A stretch of 64,000 nucleotides of DNA from Saccharibacillus alkalitolerans (GTDB lineage Bacteria > Bacillota > Bacilli > Paenibacillales > Paenibacillaceae). Below the pieces are notes generated by a model. It saw nothing but the letters and a program-made list of their open reading frames with translations. It did not search any database and had not been told where the DNA came from. Each line of letters begins with the position of its first letter. Position 1 is the first letter of the stretch. The stretch spans positions 310,001-374,000 of the forward strand of contig NZ_JAAFGS010000003.1 of the NCBI RefSeq assembly GCF_011090185.1, written 5' to 3'. Made by a program: the position numbers and the translations under genes. Of the stretch, positions 17,605 through 25,948 are shown piece after piece.

Positions 17605-18689
17605 GCGCGTCTCCTTTCCGCGAACCTGAGCTGGCGCTGGAGCACGCGGTGCAGCTTGCGTACCAGAACCAGACTGTCGCGCAGTTCGTAAAACTGCTCT
17701 TTTTTCTTAAGCTGTTCGTTCGGCAGATAGCCGCCGCTCTGCAGCAGCCCGTCCCGCTCGGTCGTTTCCGTTATGTTCCGCAGCCTCAGCGCCGTCAGGA
17801 AAGCCTCGTGGACGGGCTCCAGCATCGGCAGGGAAGCCGCCTCGAACTGGATAAGACGCTCGAGCCTTCGCAGCGTCGACGTCTCCTCGACATCGTGCTG
17901 CAGCGCCATGAAACGCGCCGCGTTGACGAGCGGGATATACAGGCCGTATTTGACGTCGAAATCCCCGGCATGGTCGCCGAATCGTTCCGTCACCACCTGT
18001 CCCAACACGTTGAGTGTCTTTTTGTGGCGCACGGTATTGCGCAGAATCGCGGCGTGCAGTTCCGTATTGCCGCGCAGTCCGTCGTAAAAATTCCGCTGCC
18101 AGGCTTCCGCCAGCGCCTCGCTGCCGGCGATCAAACGAAAATCCGAAGCGATAATCAAGTATCTGACCGGCTCCCAACTGAGGTCGCTTCGCCATTCCCG
18201 GAGCTGCGCGGCCCACTGGGATGACGTGCGGCGCCATCTCGGTTCCGAACACATCACTTTCCCTTCGCATTTTTCGTATCCGGCCGCCTCGAGGATGTCG
18301 GTCAGCCTTCGTCCGAATTCGGCGAAATACGTTTCTTTGTCTTCGTGCTCGTCATCCGACAGAACCAATCCGTTATCCTGATCGCTCCACAGCGTCTGCT
18401 CCCGTCTGCCCGCGCTGCCGAATACGACGAAAGCATAAGAGACGGGAGGCGGACCGTAGCCCGCCTCCCCCATCTCATGCTCGCATAAATCGACCGCCCG
18501 CTTCATCAGTCGATCGTGCATATCGTTCACGGAGGCGTTCCAACCGAGAATGTCCAGTCCGCGGCCTGCCTCCATGAGTTCCTGCTGCATGGCGGCCCGC
18601 TTGGCGCGGAGCGCTTCGGGAGAACGGATCTGCGATAAGTCTTCGCCGGATGCGAATAACGGGTCCGTATACGAATCGGTAGGCCTCAC
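17601..18689 (-). CDS. GlnD-like nucleotidyltransferase (DUF294 family)
   Basis: 362 aa. The DUF294/GlnD-type nucleotidyltransferase core is clear: FVVFGSAGRREQTLWSDQDNGLVLSDD (Gly-Ser plus two Asp). The substrate-binding-like helical C-terminal domain starts near residue 220 (HAAILRNTVRHKKTLNVLGQ). GTG 18689 is preferred because GGAAGGGGGAG lies just upstream. In some bacteria such proteins carry CBS domains; none are seen here. Lying between the ammonium transporter and a nuclease, it may modify a nitrogen-related partner, but no PII gene is present in the window. Inference only. Confidence 0.85.
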   Translation of the reverse strand: MRPTDSYTDPLFASGEDLSQIRSPEALRAKRAAMQQELMEAGRGLDILGWNASVNDMHDRLMKRAVDLCEHEMGEAGYGPPPVSYAFVVFGSAGRREQTLWSDQDNGLVLSDDEHEDKETYFAEFGRRLTDILEAAGYEKCEGKVMCSEPRWRRTSSQWAAQLREWRSDLSWEPVRYLIIASDFRLIAGSEALAEAWQRNFYDGLRGNTELHAAILRNTVRHKKTLNVLGQVVTERFGDHAGDFDVKYGLYIPLVNAARFMALQHDVEETSTLRRLERLIQFEAASLPMLEPVHEAFLTALRLRNITETTERDGLLQSGGYLPNEQLKKKEQFYELRDSLVLVRKLHRVLQRQLRFAERRRA

Positions 18690-18777
18690 CGAACTCCCCC
18701 TTCCTTCTATTACGGCTGCGGCTTTCGCAGTTCTATACCTGACATAATATGTCACATACAAGCCTTTAATCCGCTTA

Positions 18778-20214
18778 TCAAGCGTTCGCCGGCTTACGCG
18801 TACCGCCTTTTTCCGGAGTCGTCGGTCCGTTGAACGTCGTATCGCCTGCCATTTTCATTTGTTCCGGGTATCCATAATTGCCGTGTTCGCTGATATCCAG
18901 ACCCATCATTTCTTCTTCTTCCGTCACGCGGATGCCCATCGTGACTTTCATGACGTAGAAGATCACGAACGTGACGGCTCCGACGAACGCCAGCGTGCCG
19001 ATCACGCCCAGCGCTTGAACGCCCAGTTGATGCAAGCCGCCGCCGTAGAACAGGCCCGCTTGGCCCAGGCCTTTATCCGTCGCCAAGGCAGGCGTCGCGA
19101 AGAATCCCGTGGACAGCGCGCCCCAGATGCCGGCAATGCCGTGTACGGAAAACGCGAAGACCGGATCGTCGACGCCCGCTTTTTCGAACCACTGAGCCGT
19201 GAAGAACGTCAGAACGCCCGCGACCAGACCGATGACGATCGCCGCCCAAGGCTCGACGAACGCGCAGGAACCCGTGATCGCGACCAGCGCCGCCAGCACG
19301 CCGTTCAGCATGCTCGGAATGTCCGCTTTGCCGAATACCGCCCAAGAGATCAAGAGAGCCGCCACGCCGCCGGCCGCCGCCGCAATGTTCGTCGTCAGCG
19401 CCACGTAAGCGAAGAATCCGTCCATGACCGTCAGGGCGCTGCCCGGGTTGAATCCGAACCAGCCTACCCACAGAATGATCACGCCGAGTACCGACAGAAC
19501 CTGATTGTGTCCGAGAATGCTGTTCGGTTTGCCGTCTTTTCCGTACTTACCCAAACGGGGCTTCAGCATGATCGTCGCAACCAGCGCCGCCGTCGCACCC
19601 GTCAGGTGGACGACCGTCGAACCCGCGAAGTCCTGCATGCCCAGGGAACCGAGCCAACCGCCGCCCCATACCCAGTGGGCGATGACCGGATAGATGATAA
19701 TGGTGAACAGGGCGCCGAATACGATGTATACGCTCAGCTTGGCGCGTTCCGCCAAGCCGCCGCCGGCAATCGCCAGCGAGACGCCCGCAAAAGCGAGGTG
19801 GAACAGGAACATCAGCGAAACGGGCAGGCCGTAACCGTTAACGGAATCGAACGAGGCCGCCTGTCCTTCGCCGCCGAAAAAGAATCCTTCGAAGCCGAAG
19901 AAGCCGTTGCCGTTGCCGAAACCGAAGCCGAAGCCCAGCGCCCAGAAAGCCACGCTCGCGACGCCGAAGGAAAGGATCGTCTTGCCCGCTACGTGCCCGG
20001 CGTTCTTCATCCGAACCGAACCGGCTTCAAGCAGGGCGAATCCCGCCTGCATGAAGATCACGAGTACCGCCGCGATAAATACGAAAGCCATGTTCACGCC
20101 GTTCGTCAGCGCTTCGCCGTCTACCGCTTCCGCCGCATACGCGCTGACCGGAAAAGCCGATACTGCCGCCATTGCTCCAAGCGCTGCCCACCACTTCTTT
20201 TTCAAATTCCCCAC
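18778..20214 (-). CDS. amt: Ammonium transporter (Amt/AmtB)
   Basis: 478 aa with a cleavable-looking signal peptide (KKKWWAALGAMAAVSAFPVSAYAAEA) followed by 11 hydrophobic segments. Amt hallmarks include AGFALLEAGSVRMKNAGH, the pore histidine in TVVHLTGATAAL and the second in FAFSVHGIAGIWGALSTG. The cytosolic tail (RVTEEEEMMGLDISEHGNYGYPEQ) is the usual PII-contact region. It brings NH4+/NH3 across the membrane. Start is GTG 20214; TTG 20205, closer to a GTGGGG site, is possible. It heads an operon with the GlnD-like and exonuclease genes, and a GlnR/TnrA-type box sits just upstream. Confidence 0.95.
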   Translation of the reverse strand: MGNLKKKWWAALGAMAAVSAFPVSAYAAEAVDGEALTNGVNMAFVFIAAVLVIFMQAGFALLEAGSVRMKNAGHVAGKTILSFGVASVAFWALGFGFGFGNGNGFFGFEGFFFGGEGQAASFDSVNGYGLPVSLMFLFHLAFAGVSLAIAGGGLAERAKLSVYIVFGALFTIIIYPVIAHWVWGGGWLGSLGMQDFAGSTVVHLTGATAALVATIMLKPRLGKYGKDGKPNSILGHNQVLSVLGVIILWVGWFGFNPGSALTVMDGFFAYVALTTNIAAAAGGVAALLISWAVFGKADIPSMLNGVLAALVAITGSCAFVEPWAAIVIGLVAGVLTFFTAQWFEKAGVDDPVFAFSVHGIAGIWGALSTGFFATPALATDKGLGQAGLFYGGGLHQLGVQALGVIGTLAFVGAVTFVIFYVMKVTMGIRVTEEEEMMGLDISEHGNYGYPEQMKMAGDTTFNGPTTPEKGGTRKPANA

Positions 20215-20224
20215 ACCCTCTTCA

Positions 20225-20241
20225 TGTAATTTTATCTAACA
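20225..20241. promoter_or_regulatory. GlnR/TnrA-type operator of amt
   Basis: TGTAATTTTATCTAACA (minus: TGTTAGATAAAATTACA) matches TGTNAN7TNACA at every fixed position and is palindromic. It lies between the predicted transcription start (~20256) and the amt start codon, a position suited to repression under nitrogen excess. Confidence 0.8.
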
Positions 20242-20262
20242 TTATGTGAAACTCTTGGTGTC

Positions 20263-20291
20263 ATTATAAACCGCGGCAAGAAAGCTGACAA
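20263..20291 (-). promoter_or_regulatory. Sigma-A promoter of the amt operon
   Basis: On the minus strand: -35 TTGTCA (20286-20291), 17-nt spacer, -10 TATAAT (20263-20268). Confidence 0.85.
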
Positions 20292-20396
20292 GTGTATTTT
20301 CATAAAAAAGCGAATTTATTTCAGACTTTTTTTCGAACGAAAAATTCCATCTGCGTTAATGCGCTATAGCAAGCCGAAGTACAGAAACCATAACGT

Positions 20397-20425
20397 TTGA
20401 CTGTATGCTTTAAGTTGGATATAAT
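20397..20425 (+). promoter_or_regulatory. Sigma-A promoter of the MerR gene
   Basis: -35 TTGACT (20397-20402), 17-nt spacer, -10 TATAAT (20420-20425). Leader of about 70 nt. Confidence 0.85.
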
Positions 20426-20502
20426 TGAATTTGTCAACACCATCTTTTTACAGCAGCTTACTTTTATACTTTTGCAGGAAAGGGTGAGGCAGCGATGGGG
20501 AT

Positions 20503-20934
20503 ATGAAACTATTCCGAATCGGGGAGCTGGCCAAAGCCGCAGGCACCAGCGAGCGCACCATCGACTATTACACCAAGCTGGGACTGATCCAGCCGCGGGA
20601 CCGGTCGATGACCAATTACCGATTATATGGTTCTGAAACTTTGCTTCGTTTGAAACGTATTCATGAATTGAAGACCGAAAAGTTTACTTTGGAAGAAATC
20701 CGGGAGCGGCTTGATCGATGGAGCGATGCGACGGAAGACGAGCGCGTTTCCGAAAAGCTGACCCTGCTCGAAGGCCATCTGGCACAGGTCGAGAAGGAAT
20801 TGAAAGAACTTCAGCCGCTTCTGCAGGATCTCGATCCGGCTCAAGCGCGCAAAACGTTTTCCCAACTCGTTCCGCAGGGAATAGCGTGCATGGAAGCGAT
20901 CAAGCTGCTGCTCGGACAGAATCCCATGATGTAA
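20503..20934 (+). CDS. MerR-family transcriptional regulator
   Basis: 143 aa. The winged HTH is at the N-terminus (LFRIGELAKAAGTSERTIDYYTKLGLIQP) with the wing YRLYGSETLLRLKRIHELK. A coiled-coil dimer helix follows (~75-108), and the tail is a short helix without a clear ligand domain or metal cysteines. ATG 20503 follows GATGGGGAT. It lies 30 nt upstream of the YugP-type protease gene and is likely co-transcribed; it may regulate that gene or itself. Effector unknown. Confidence 0.88.
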   Translation: MKLFRIGELAKAAGTSERTIDYYTKLGLIQPRDRSMTNYRLYGSETLLRLKRIHELKTEKFTLEEIRERLDRWSDATEDERVSEKLTLLEGHLAQVEKELKELQPLLQDLDPAQARKTFSQLVPQGIACMEAIKLLLGQNPMM

Positions 20935-20964
20935 GTTTTTCACTACAAATGGAGGGAACCCTAC

Positions 20965-21645
20965 ATGAGTTTCAACGCTTTTATGTACATTTTGATCATT
21001 CCGGCATTTATCCTGACGATCTGGGCCCAGTTCCGGGTCAAAGGCACGTATAACAAATGGCGCGAAGTGCCGGTGCACAGCGGCATTACGGGATACCAGG
21101 CCGCTCGCCATATGCTCGATACGCACGGCCTGCACGACGTTCAAATCGTTCCGGTGCCGGGCATGCTGTCCGACCATTACAACCCGATCAACCGCACCGT
21201 CGCGCTGTCCGAAGACGTCTATTACGGCAACAGCATCTCCTCCGTCTCGGTCGCCTGCCACGAGATCGGCCACGCCATTCAGCATAAGGAAGCTTATCCG
21301 ATGCTGTCGCTGCGCCACCGCATTTTCCCGGTCGTCAACTTCGCTTCCGGCGTGGCTCCGTTCCTGATCCTCGGCGGTCTGCTGTTCGGCGCGATGGGCC
21401 TGGTCGGCTTCGGCATCCTGTTCTTCGCCGTTACGGTTGCGTTCCAGCTGATTACGCTTCCGGTCGAATTCAATGCCAGCAACCGGGCACGCGAGATCAT
21501 GGTCTCCGAAGGCTATATCACGAACGAAGAAGAACGCGGAGTCGGCAAAGTGCTGAACGCCGCCGCTCTCACTTACGTTGCGGCCGCTCTCGTCTCGCTG
21601 CTGGAGCTGGTCCGTCTGATCGGCATCTTCAACAGCAGAGACTGA
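20965..21645 (+). CDS. YugP-type membrane zinc metallopeptidase
   Basis: 226 aa. An N-terminal hydrophobic helix (MYILIIPAFILTIWAQF) is followed by the zinc motif ACHEIGHAIQHKE (~94-106). Two further hydrophobic spans follow (FLILGGLLFGAMGLVGFGILFFAVTVAF; AALTYVAAALVSLLELV). Length and order match the YugP family. It is an integral membrane protease whose substrates are unknown. GGAGG precedes ATG 20965. A bidirectional terminator follows at 21680. Confidence 0.9.
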   Translation: MSFNAFMYILIIPAFILTIWAQFRVKGTYNKWREVPVHSGITGYQAARHMLDTHGLHDVQIVPVPGMLSDHYNPINRTVALSEDVYYGNSISSVSVACHEIGHAIQHKEAYPMLSLRHRIFPVVNFASGVAPFLILGGLLFGAMGLVGFGILFFAVTVAFQLITLPVEFNASNRAREIMVSEGYITNEEERGVGKVLNAAALTYVAAALVSLLELVRLIGIFNSRD

Positions 21646-21679
21646 TCGAAGCCCGCGAAAGACTTGCACCCCTTCAACG

Positions 21680-21719
21680 AAAAAACGGCGTCCGCCTTCA
21701 AGCGGACGCCGTTTTTTTT
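21680..21719. terminator. Strong intrinsic terminator after the YugP gene
   Basis: Stem AACGGCGTCCGC / GCGGACGCCGTT with A-run before and eight T after. Confidence 0.93.
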
Positions 21720-21871
21720 GCTTCGCACAAACAGGAAGACCTCATACGCGAGTCCTACCAATCCGACGCGTCTTCAATAAATATTAGCTAATTCGCTTGA
21801 TATTATGGTACTATACAACTACTTTGAAGCATCGAATCCGATCGAAGTTTTGGATATAAAGGAGAAGGTTT

Positions 21872-23584
21872 GTGAGCCTATCAATGTGGTACGATCTTTT
21901 CTTGTTTGCCTTATTGGCCGCTTTGTTCGCTTATATTTTTTTTGCGGTGCGCATCACGAACTTACATAAAGTCTATTTCGTGTTTCACTTTTTCATGATG
22001 CTTTGGCCGCTGTGCCAGTTCGCTACCCACGTCGTGCAGGACCCGGATATCCAATTTCTCTGCGTGTCCTTGTCTTTCGTCGCTTTCCTGATGCTGGCGA
22101 GCGGCTGGCTGCTGTTCACCCTGTTTCTGACCGAGGATAAGCAGGCGTTGAATCCCCGGTTCGTCAGCCTGCTTTTTGTCCCCGCTTTGATCGTTTCGAT
22201 CGGCGTAATCGCCAATCCGTTCCGCCTGTTCGCCAGTCCCGCTACCGACAATTACGTCGACCGCGCCTACGGTCCTTTGTTTTGGCTCACCGCGGCCGTG
22301 CTCGCCGGTTACTTTGCGGCTTCCCTGGCGGTTCTGTTTCGCGCCGGCCGGTCGTTCACGGCTTCTCCGAGCCTCAAGAAACAGATCCGGATCATCCTCT
22401 GGGGAATTTGCGTTCTCTTCGTTTTCGTGGCGGCGGACATTTTGCTCAACGTCGTTTTGCGCGAGCGGCTTCCGATCATTCCCGGCTTGACTTCGCTCGG
22501 CATCTTTAGCGCCGATCTGTTTTTCGTTTTCGTAATTACCCGGTACAAAGTGTTCGATCTGGTCTCGATCGCGCACGAAGACATCATGAACACGATTCCC
22601 CACGGCATTCTCGTGCTCGACGAGAACGATTCGGTCGTGGAAACCAATCGCGCGCTTCGAAAATTCGCAAACGTCGCCGTCGGAGAACTTTTCAATCCCG
22701 ATGAATTTTTGGCTTCCGCACGATCGACAGGCGGCAGCCGACAATTTCTGGAGCGTTATAAGAGTAAAGGCAGCGATTCGTTCGGAATCGAGCTGTCTTC
22801 CGAACACGACAACGGCCTGTATTTCATCCTGCAGTCGTCGCCCATTCTCGATACCGACCGCGCTCCGATCGGCCGCATTCTTACTTTCCAGGACGTCTCG
22901 CAGGAACGCCGGCTCGTTCGCGAGCTGAATCGTCAAAACGATCTTCTGCAGGAGCGCAACCGTTCCCTCGATCGAACCCGTCTCGAATTGTCTCAGGCGA
23001 ACCTCCGGCTCAAAGAAATGGCGTTGACCGACAGTCTGACGCACTGCTATAACCGCCATTATCTGATGCAGCGTCTCTTTCGGGAAATGCCTGCCAACCT
23101 GGAACAGCGCGTACCTTTTTCCTTTATCCTGTTCGATATCGACTTCTTTAAAACGATCAACGATCGTTACGGTCATGTCGCGGGAGACGAAGTGCTGTAC
23201 CGCACCGCGCAGATCGTCAAGCCGTGCATCCGAAGCACGGACATTCTTGCGCGTTACGGCGGCGAAGAATTCATTATGTATCTGCCGTGCACGGATCGCG
23301 ACACCGCCCTGCAAATCGCCGAGCGGGTCCGTTCGTCGGTGGAAGCCAATCGGGTTCCGTTGGAGCAAAGCCCTCATCCGGTAAACGTTACGGTCAGTCT
23401 TGGCGTGCTCGCCGTCGAACACTTGGGACAGGACCCGCGGCCGCTCAGCCTCGAAGAATATGTGCCCTTCCTGTTCTCCGAGGTCGACAAGCCGCTGTAT
23501 CGCGCCAAAAGAAACGGCCGCAACCGCGTCGAGTTCGCCGATCTCCGCGAGGTCCCTTCCTTGCGTCACGGACAATCCGTTTAA
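21872..23584 (+). CDS. Membrane diguanylate cyclase (7TM-PAS-GGDEF)
   Basis: 570 aa. Seven hydrophobic segments (residues ~5-215) resemble the N-terminal 7TM region found on sensor kinases. A PAS-like domain follows (ILVLDENDSVVETNRAL...ILTFQDVSQERR), then a coiled coil and a GGDEF domain with DSLTHCYNRHYL, FDIDFFKTINDRYGHVAGDEVL and the active-site ARYGGEEFIMYLP. The GGEEF core is intact, so it should make c-di-GMP from two GTP. No RxxD inhibitory site is obvious. Start GTG 21872 follows GGAGAAGG. The sensed signal is unknown; no EAL protein lies nearby. Confidence 0.92.
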   Translation: MSLSMWYDLFLFALLAALFAYIFFAVRITNLHKVYFVFHFFMMLWPLCQFATHVVQDPDIQFLCVSLSFVAFLMLASGWLLFTLFLTEDKQALNPRFVSLLFVPALIVSIGVIANPFRLFASPATDNYVDRAYGPLFWLTAAVLAGYFAASLAVLFRAGRSFTASPSLKKQIRIILWGICVLFVFVAADILLNVVLRERLPIIPGLTSLGIFSADLFFVFVITRYKVFDLVSIAHEDIMNTIPHGILVLDENDSVVETNRALRKFANVAVGELFNPDEFLASARSTGGSRQFLERYKSKGSDSFGIELSSEHDNGLYFILQSSPILDTDRAPIGRILTFQDVSQERRLVRELNRQNDLLQERNRSLDRTRLELSQANLRLKEMALTDSLTHCYNRHYLMQRLFREMPANLEQRVPFSFILFDIDFFKTINDRYGHVAGDEVLYRTAQIVKPCIRSTDILARYGGEEFIMYLPCTDRDTALQIAERVRSSVEANRVPLEQSPHPVNVTVSLGVLAVEHLGQDPRPLSLEEYVPFLFSEVDKPLYRAKRNGRNRVEFADLREVPSLRHGQSV

Positions 23585-23610
23585 CTCGCCGAACGATCCG
23601 CCTTGCATAA

Positions 23611-23652
23611 GAAAAGAGCCGATCCCGGAAGGAATCGGCTCTTTTCTTTTTT
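23611..23652. terminator. Bidirectional terminator
   Basis: Stem AAAAGAGCCGAT / ATCGGCTCTTTT with A-rich left and T-rich right flanks, between the convergent cyclase and rhomboid genes. Confidence 0.9.
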
Positions 23653-23687
23653 AACGCGGTATTTCGCTGCCGGCAGGTCCGAGCAGT

Positions 23688-24335
23688 TCAACCGACCTTT
23701 CGCCCTAACGGAAGGCGCACCATCAGGCCGTACAAGAAGAATCCGGCAACCGCACCGCCGAAATGGGCCCAAATATTGATATTCGGCGTAATGAAACTGA
23801 AGATCAAGCCCATGACGAGCAGGATGTAGACCGTCTGTCTCGAACCCTTATCCATCTTCGCTCGCTGGAACAGCGCCATATACAGAAAAGCGCCGTACCC
23901 GCCGTAGATCGCGCCGGAGGCCCCGACCGAAATAAAGTATTCGCTCGCCCGGTTATAGGCGCCCATACTGATGAGGTTGGCGATCATACCGCTGGCCAAA
24001 TACAAAACTCCGTAACGGATATGTCCCAGCAGGCGTTCCAGCGGAGGAAGGAAAACCAGAATGGCGAAGCAGTTGAACAGCAGATGCTCGAAGCCTCCGT
24101 GCAGAAAGATCGAAGTCAGGTAACGCCAAGGCGAGTCCACGTTTCCGATGCCCGGCACGCCCTGCACGTTGGACAGCGCTCCGTATTGCAGCAGGATCGC
24201 TCCCGAGGCGTCGCGGCTGTAAGCGCCGTTTGCGGCCAGAACGATAAACATCACGACGTTGATCAAAACAAGCAGCGCCGTGACCGGATAGAACTTCAGG
24301 TACTGGTTCCATTTTTCGTACCTTACAAAAATCAT
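23688..24335 (-). CDS. Rhomboid-family intramembrane serine protease
   Basis: 215 aa with six hydrophobic helices. The catalytic serine is in GASGAIYGGYGAFLY, the catalytic histidine in NIWAHFGGAVAGFFLYG, and the family motif LTSIFLHGGFEHLLFNC is in loop L1/helix 2. It cleaves membrane-spanning substrates within the bilayer; targets unknown. ATG 24335 follows AAAGGGG. It is divergently transcribed from tpx with overlapping promoter sequence. Confidence 0.93.
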   Translation of the reverse strand: MIFVRYEKWNQYLKFYPVTALLVLINVVMFIVLAANGAYSRDASGAILLQYGALSNVQGVPGIGNVDSPWRYLTSIFLHGGFEHLLFNCFAILVFLPPLERLLGHIRYGVLYLASGMIANLISMGAYNRASEYFISVGASGAIYGGYGAFLYMALFQRAKMDKGSRQTVYILLVMGLIFSFITPNINIWAHFGGAVAGFFLYGLMVRLPLGRKVG

Positions 24336-24363
24336 GATTTTCCCCTTTTCCTCTATTGTCTTT

Positions 24364-24393
24364 TTGCAAAGGATCTCTAACAAATATTATAAT
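24364..24393 (+). promoter_or_regulatory. Sigma-A promoter of tpx
   Basis: -35 TTGCAA (24364-24369), 18-nt spacer, -10 TATAAT (24388-24393). The opposite strand of the same stretch has TTGTTA-N17-GACAAT for the rhomboid gene. Confidence 0.65.
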
Positions 24394-24456
24394 GAAACGG
24401 CACGGGAAAATCCAAAGTTCCCGATTTTTGCAGAATAGAGAAGGAGGTTGTTCCCC

Positions 24457-24975
24457 ATGGCACAACACAGAACCGGCATCGCCACGTTCAAAGGCAATCC
24501 GATCACGCTGATCGGGCCCGAGCTCAAAGTCGGCGATCAGGCGCCGGATTTCAAACTGAACCGCAATCTGCTGGAAGAAGCTTCCCTGAACGACTTTTCC
24601 GGCAAAATCAAACTGATCAGCGTCGTTCCGTCTCTCGACACGGGAACCTGCGACGCGCAGACCCGGCGCTTTAATACGGAAGCCGCCGATCTGGGCGAGC
24701 GAGTCGTCATCCTGACCGTCAGCGTCGACCTTCCGTTCGCTCAGGCCCGCTGGTGCGGAGCCGCAGGCGTCGACCGGGTGGTTACGCTCTCCGACTATAA
24801 AGCCCGCTCGTTCGGCGAAGCTTACGGCGTCCTTATCGACGAACTGCAGCTCGACATGCGCGCCATCTTCGTTCTCGACGAAAACGACCGCATCGCCTAC
24901 GTCGAATATTTGAAAGAAATGAGCGAACACCCCGACTACGAGCAGGCGATATCCGCCGTCAAAGCTCTGCTGTAA
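24457..24975 (+). CDS. tpx: Thiol peroxidase
   Basis: 172 aa. The peroxidatic site [15 protein letters not shown] (Cys about 66) is the Tpx form of the peroxiredoxin motif; the resolving cysteine is in [15 protein letters not shown] 24457 follows AAGGAGG. It reduces H2O2 and organic peroxides with thioredoxin in the cytosol. It is monocistronic, and no peroxide-regulator (PerR) box was noted in its promoter. Confidence 0.95.
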   Translation: MAQHRTGIATFKGNPITLIGPELKVGDQAPDFKLNRNLLEEASLNDFSGKIKLISVVPSLDTGTCDAQTRRFNTEAADLGERVVILTVSVDLPFAQARWCGAAGVDRVVTLSDYKARSFGEAYGVLIDELQLDMRAIFVLDENDRIAYVEYLKEMSEHPDYEQAISAVKALL

Positions 24976-25014
24976 CCTTTCCCTTCGCTTTCTCGCGAAC
25001 GAAATTCGGACACG

Positions 25015-25055
25015 AAAAAACGCACCCGCCTGCGGAACTCCGCAGAGCGGGTGCG
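25015..25055 (-). terminator. Intrinsic terminator of the DUF1499 gene
   Basis: On the minus strand, a two-part stem CGCACCCGC.CTGCGGA / TCCGCAG.GCGGGTGCG followed by six T. Confidence 0.92.
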
Positions 25056-25127
25056 CTTACATAAAGCCGGACAACAAGCAAAAGTGCCGGCACGCGCCAA
25101 CCTTCCCGATTCGCGCGGCCGCGGACG

Positions 25128-25520
25128 TCAATTTGTCGTTTTGTGGGCCGCCAGCTTTTTGTCGAGAATCGCGAACAAACTCAGAATCGTCCGGTAATTC
25201 GCGCCGAGGTCGCCGAGCGAACCGCGTGAAGCCGAATAGATATCGACCGCGCTTTTTACAGGGCCTACCGCAAGAACCGAAACGGTAATGTCCATGGTCC
25301 GTCCGAACTTCGTGCGTTTCTCCAGCGTAATCTCGCCGACGCCGGCCACTTCGTGCAGCACTTTATAGCCGGGGATCTTTTTCAATGTGGAGCTGACTTC
25401 GTCCCAAGCTTTGTCTCTGGAAAGGCTGTAGTATCTCGTTTTCATATTCGGGTCGGTCGCGCGGTCGCTGGTGCCTTCCTGACTGCGAATGATTCCGACC
25501 AATGTACGTTTAAACGACAA
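25128..25520 (-). CDS. DUF1499-like protein
   Basis: 130 aa. The C-terminal part VKSAVDIYSASRGSLGDLGANYRTI strongly resembles the S-x-S-R-x(3)-DLG-x-N core of DUF1499 proteins. The N-terminal part (SLSRDKAWDEVSSTLKKIPGYKVLHEV, GEITLEKRT) also fits that lipid-binding-like fold. TTG 25520 is the start, with AAAGGAGG 7 nt upstream. It is soluble. Function of the family is not established. Confidence 0.8.
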   Translation of the reverse strand: MSFKRTLVGIIRSQEGTSDRATDPNMKTRYYSLSRDKAWDEVSSTLKKIPGYKVLHEVAGVGEITLEKRTKFGRTMDITVSVLAVGPVKSAVDIYSASRGSLGDLGANYRTILSLFAILDKKLAAHKTTN

Positions 25521-25600
25521 GATCTTTCCTCCTTTAACGTTTCCCGTCGATCTACTTCTTAGTTTAGCATTGTTCGATTCAGAACAAAAGAAAAACACAG

Positions 25601-25640
25601 CAAAAACGTCCCGCTCCGGAACTCTTCCGGTGCAAGGACG
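25601..25640 (-). terminator. Terminator of the structured RNA
   Basis: On the minus strand, CGTCC..CCGGAA GAG TTCCGG..GGACG followed by five T. Confidence 0.8.
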
Positions 25641-25884
25641 CCCATATCCCATTCGGGATCACGCTATCGCCTATGTAACTCCCTTATAAAAAGGAAGAGA
25701 TCCCGCTCTGCCGTCCGGTGCCATTGTCTCGAACCTGCTATCGCAGGTGGGTGACCGCAAAACGGGCTTTGAAGTCCCCATGTCATATAGACAGGGCTTT
25801 TCATTGCGGCGCTTAATGTAGGTCTCCCGAGACTTATTCATTGGTTCAAAACAACGAAAAACCGAAACGTACATCGCAGGATGT
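25601..25884 (-). ncRNA. ssrS: Structured RNA, probably 6S RNA
   Basis: A complete transcription unit without a protein: promoter 25891-25919, predicted 5' end near 25884, and terminator to 25601. 25843-25856 pairs over 14 uninterrupted positions with 25722-25735 (a few G-U), forming a long rod. The enclosed part has small hairpins on each strand (GUCUCGGGAGAC; CCUGC-GAUA-GCAGG) and a distal stem CCGCAA/UUGCGG, the 6S layout of closing stem, open central bubble and terminal loop. Identity as 6S rests on this architecture and my memory of Bacillales 6S sequences, not on a covariance search. It could be another abundant sRNA. Confidence 0.62.
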
Positions 25885-25890
25885 AGAGTT

Positions 25891-25919
25891 ATTATAGCGC
25901 TTGCGGCCGCCGATGTAAA
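25891..25919 (-). promoter_or_regulatory. Sigma-A promoter of the structured RNA
   Basis: On the minus strand: -35 TTTACA (25914-25919), 17-nt spacer, perfect -10 TATAAT (25891-25896). Confidence 0.85.
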
Positions 25920-25948
25920 CTCCGACAAGCACTTTTTGCCGCGGATTC

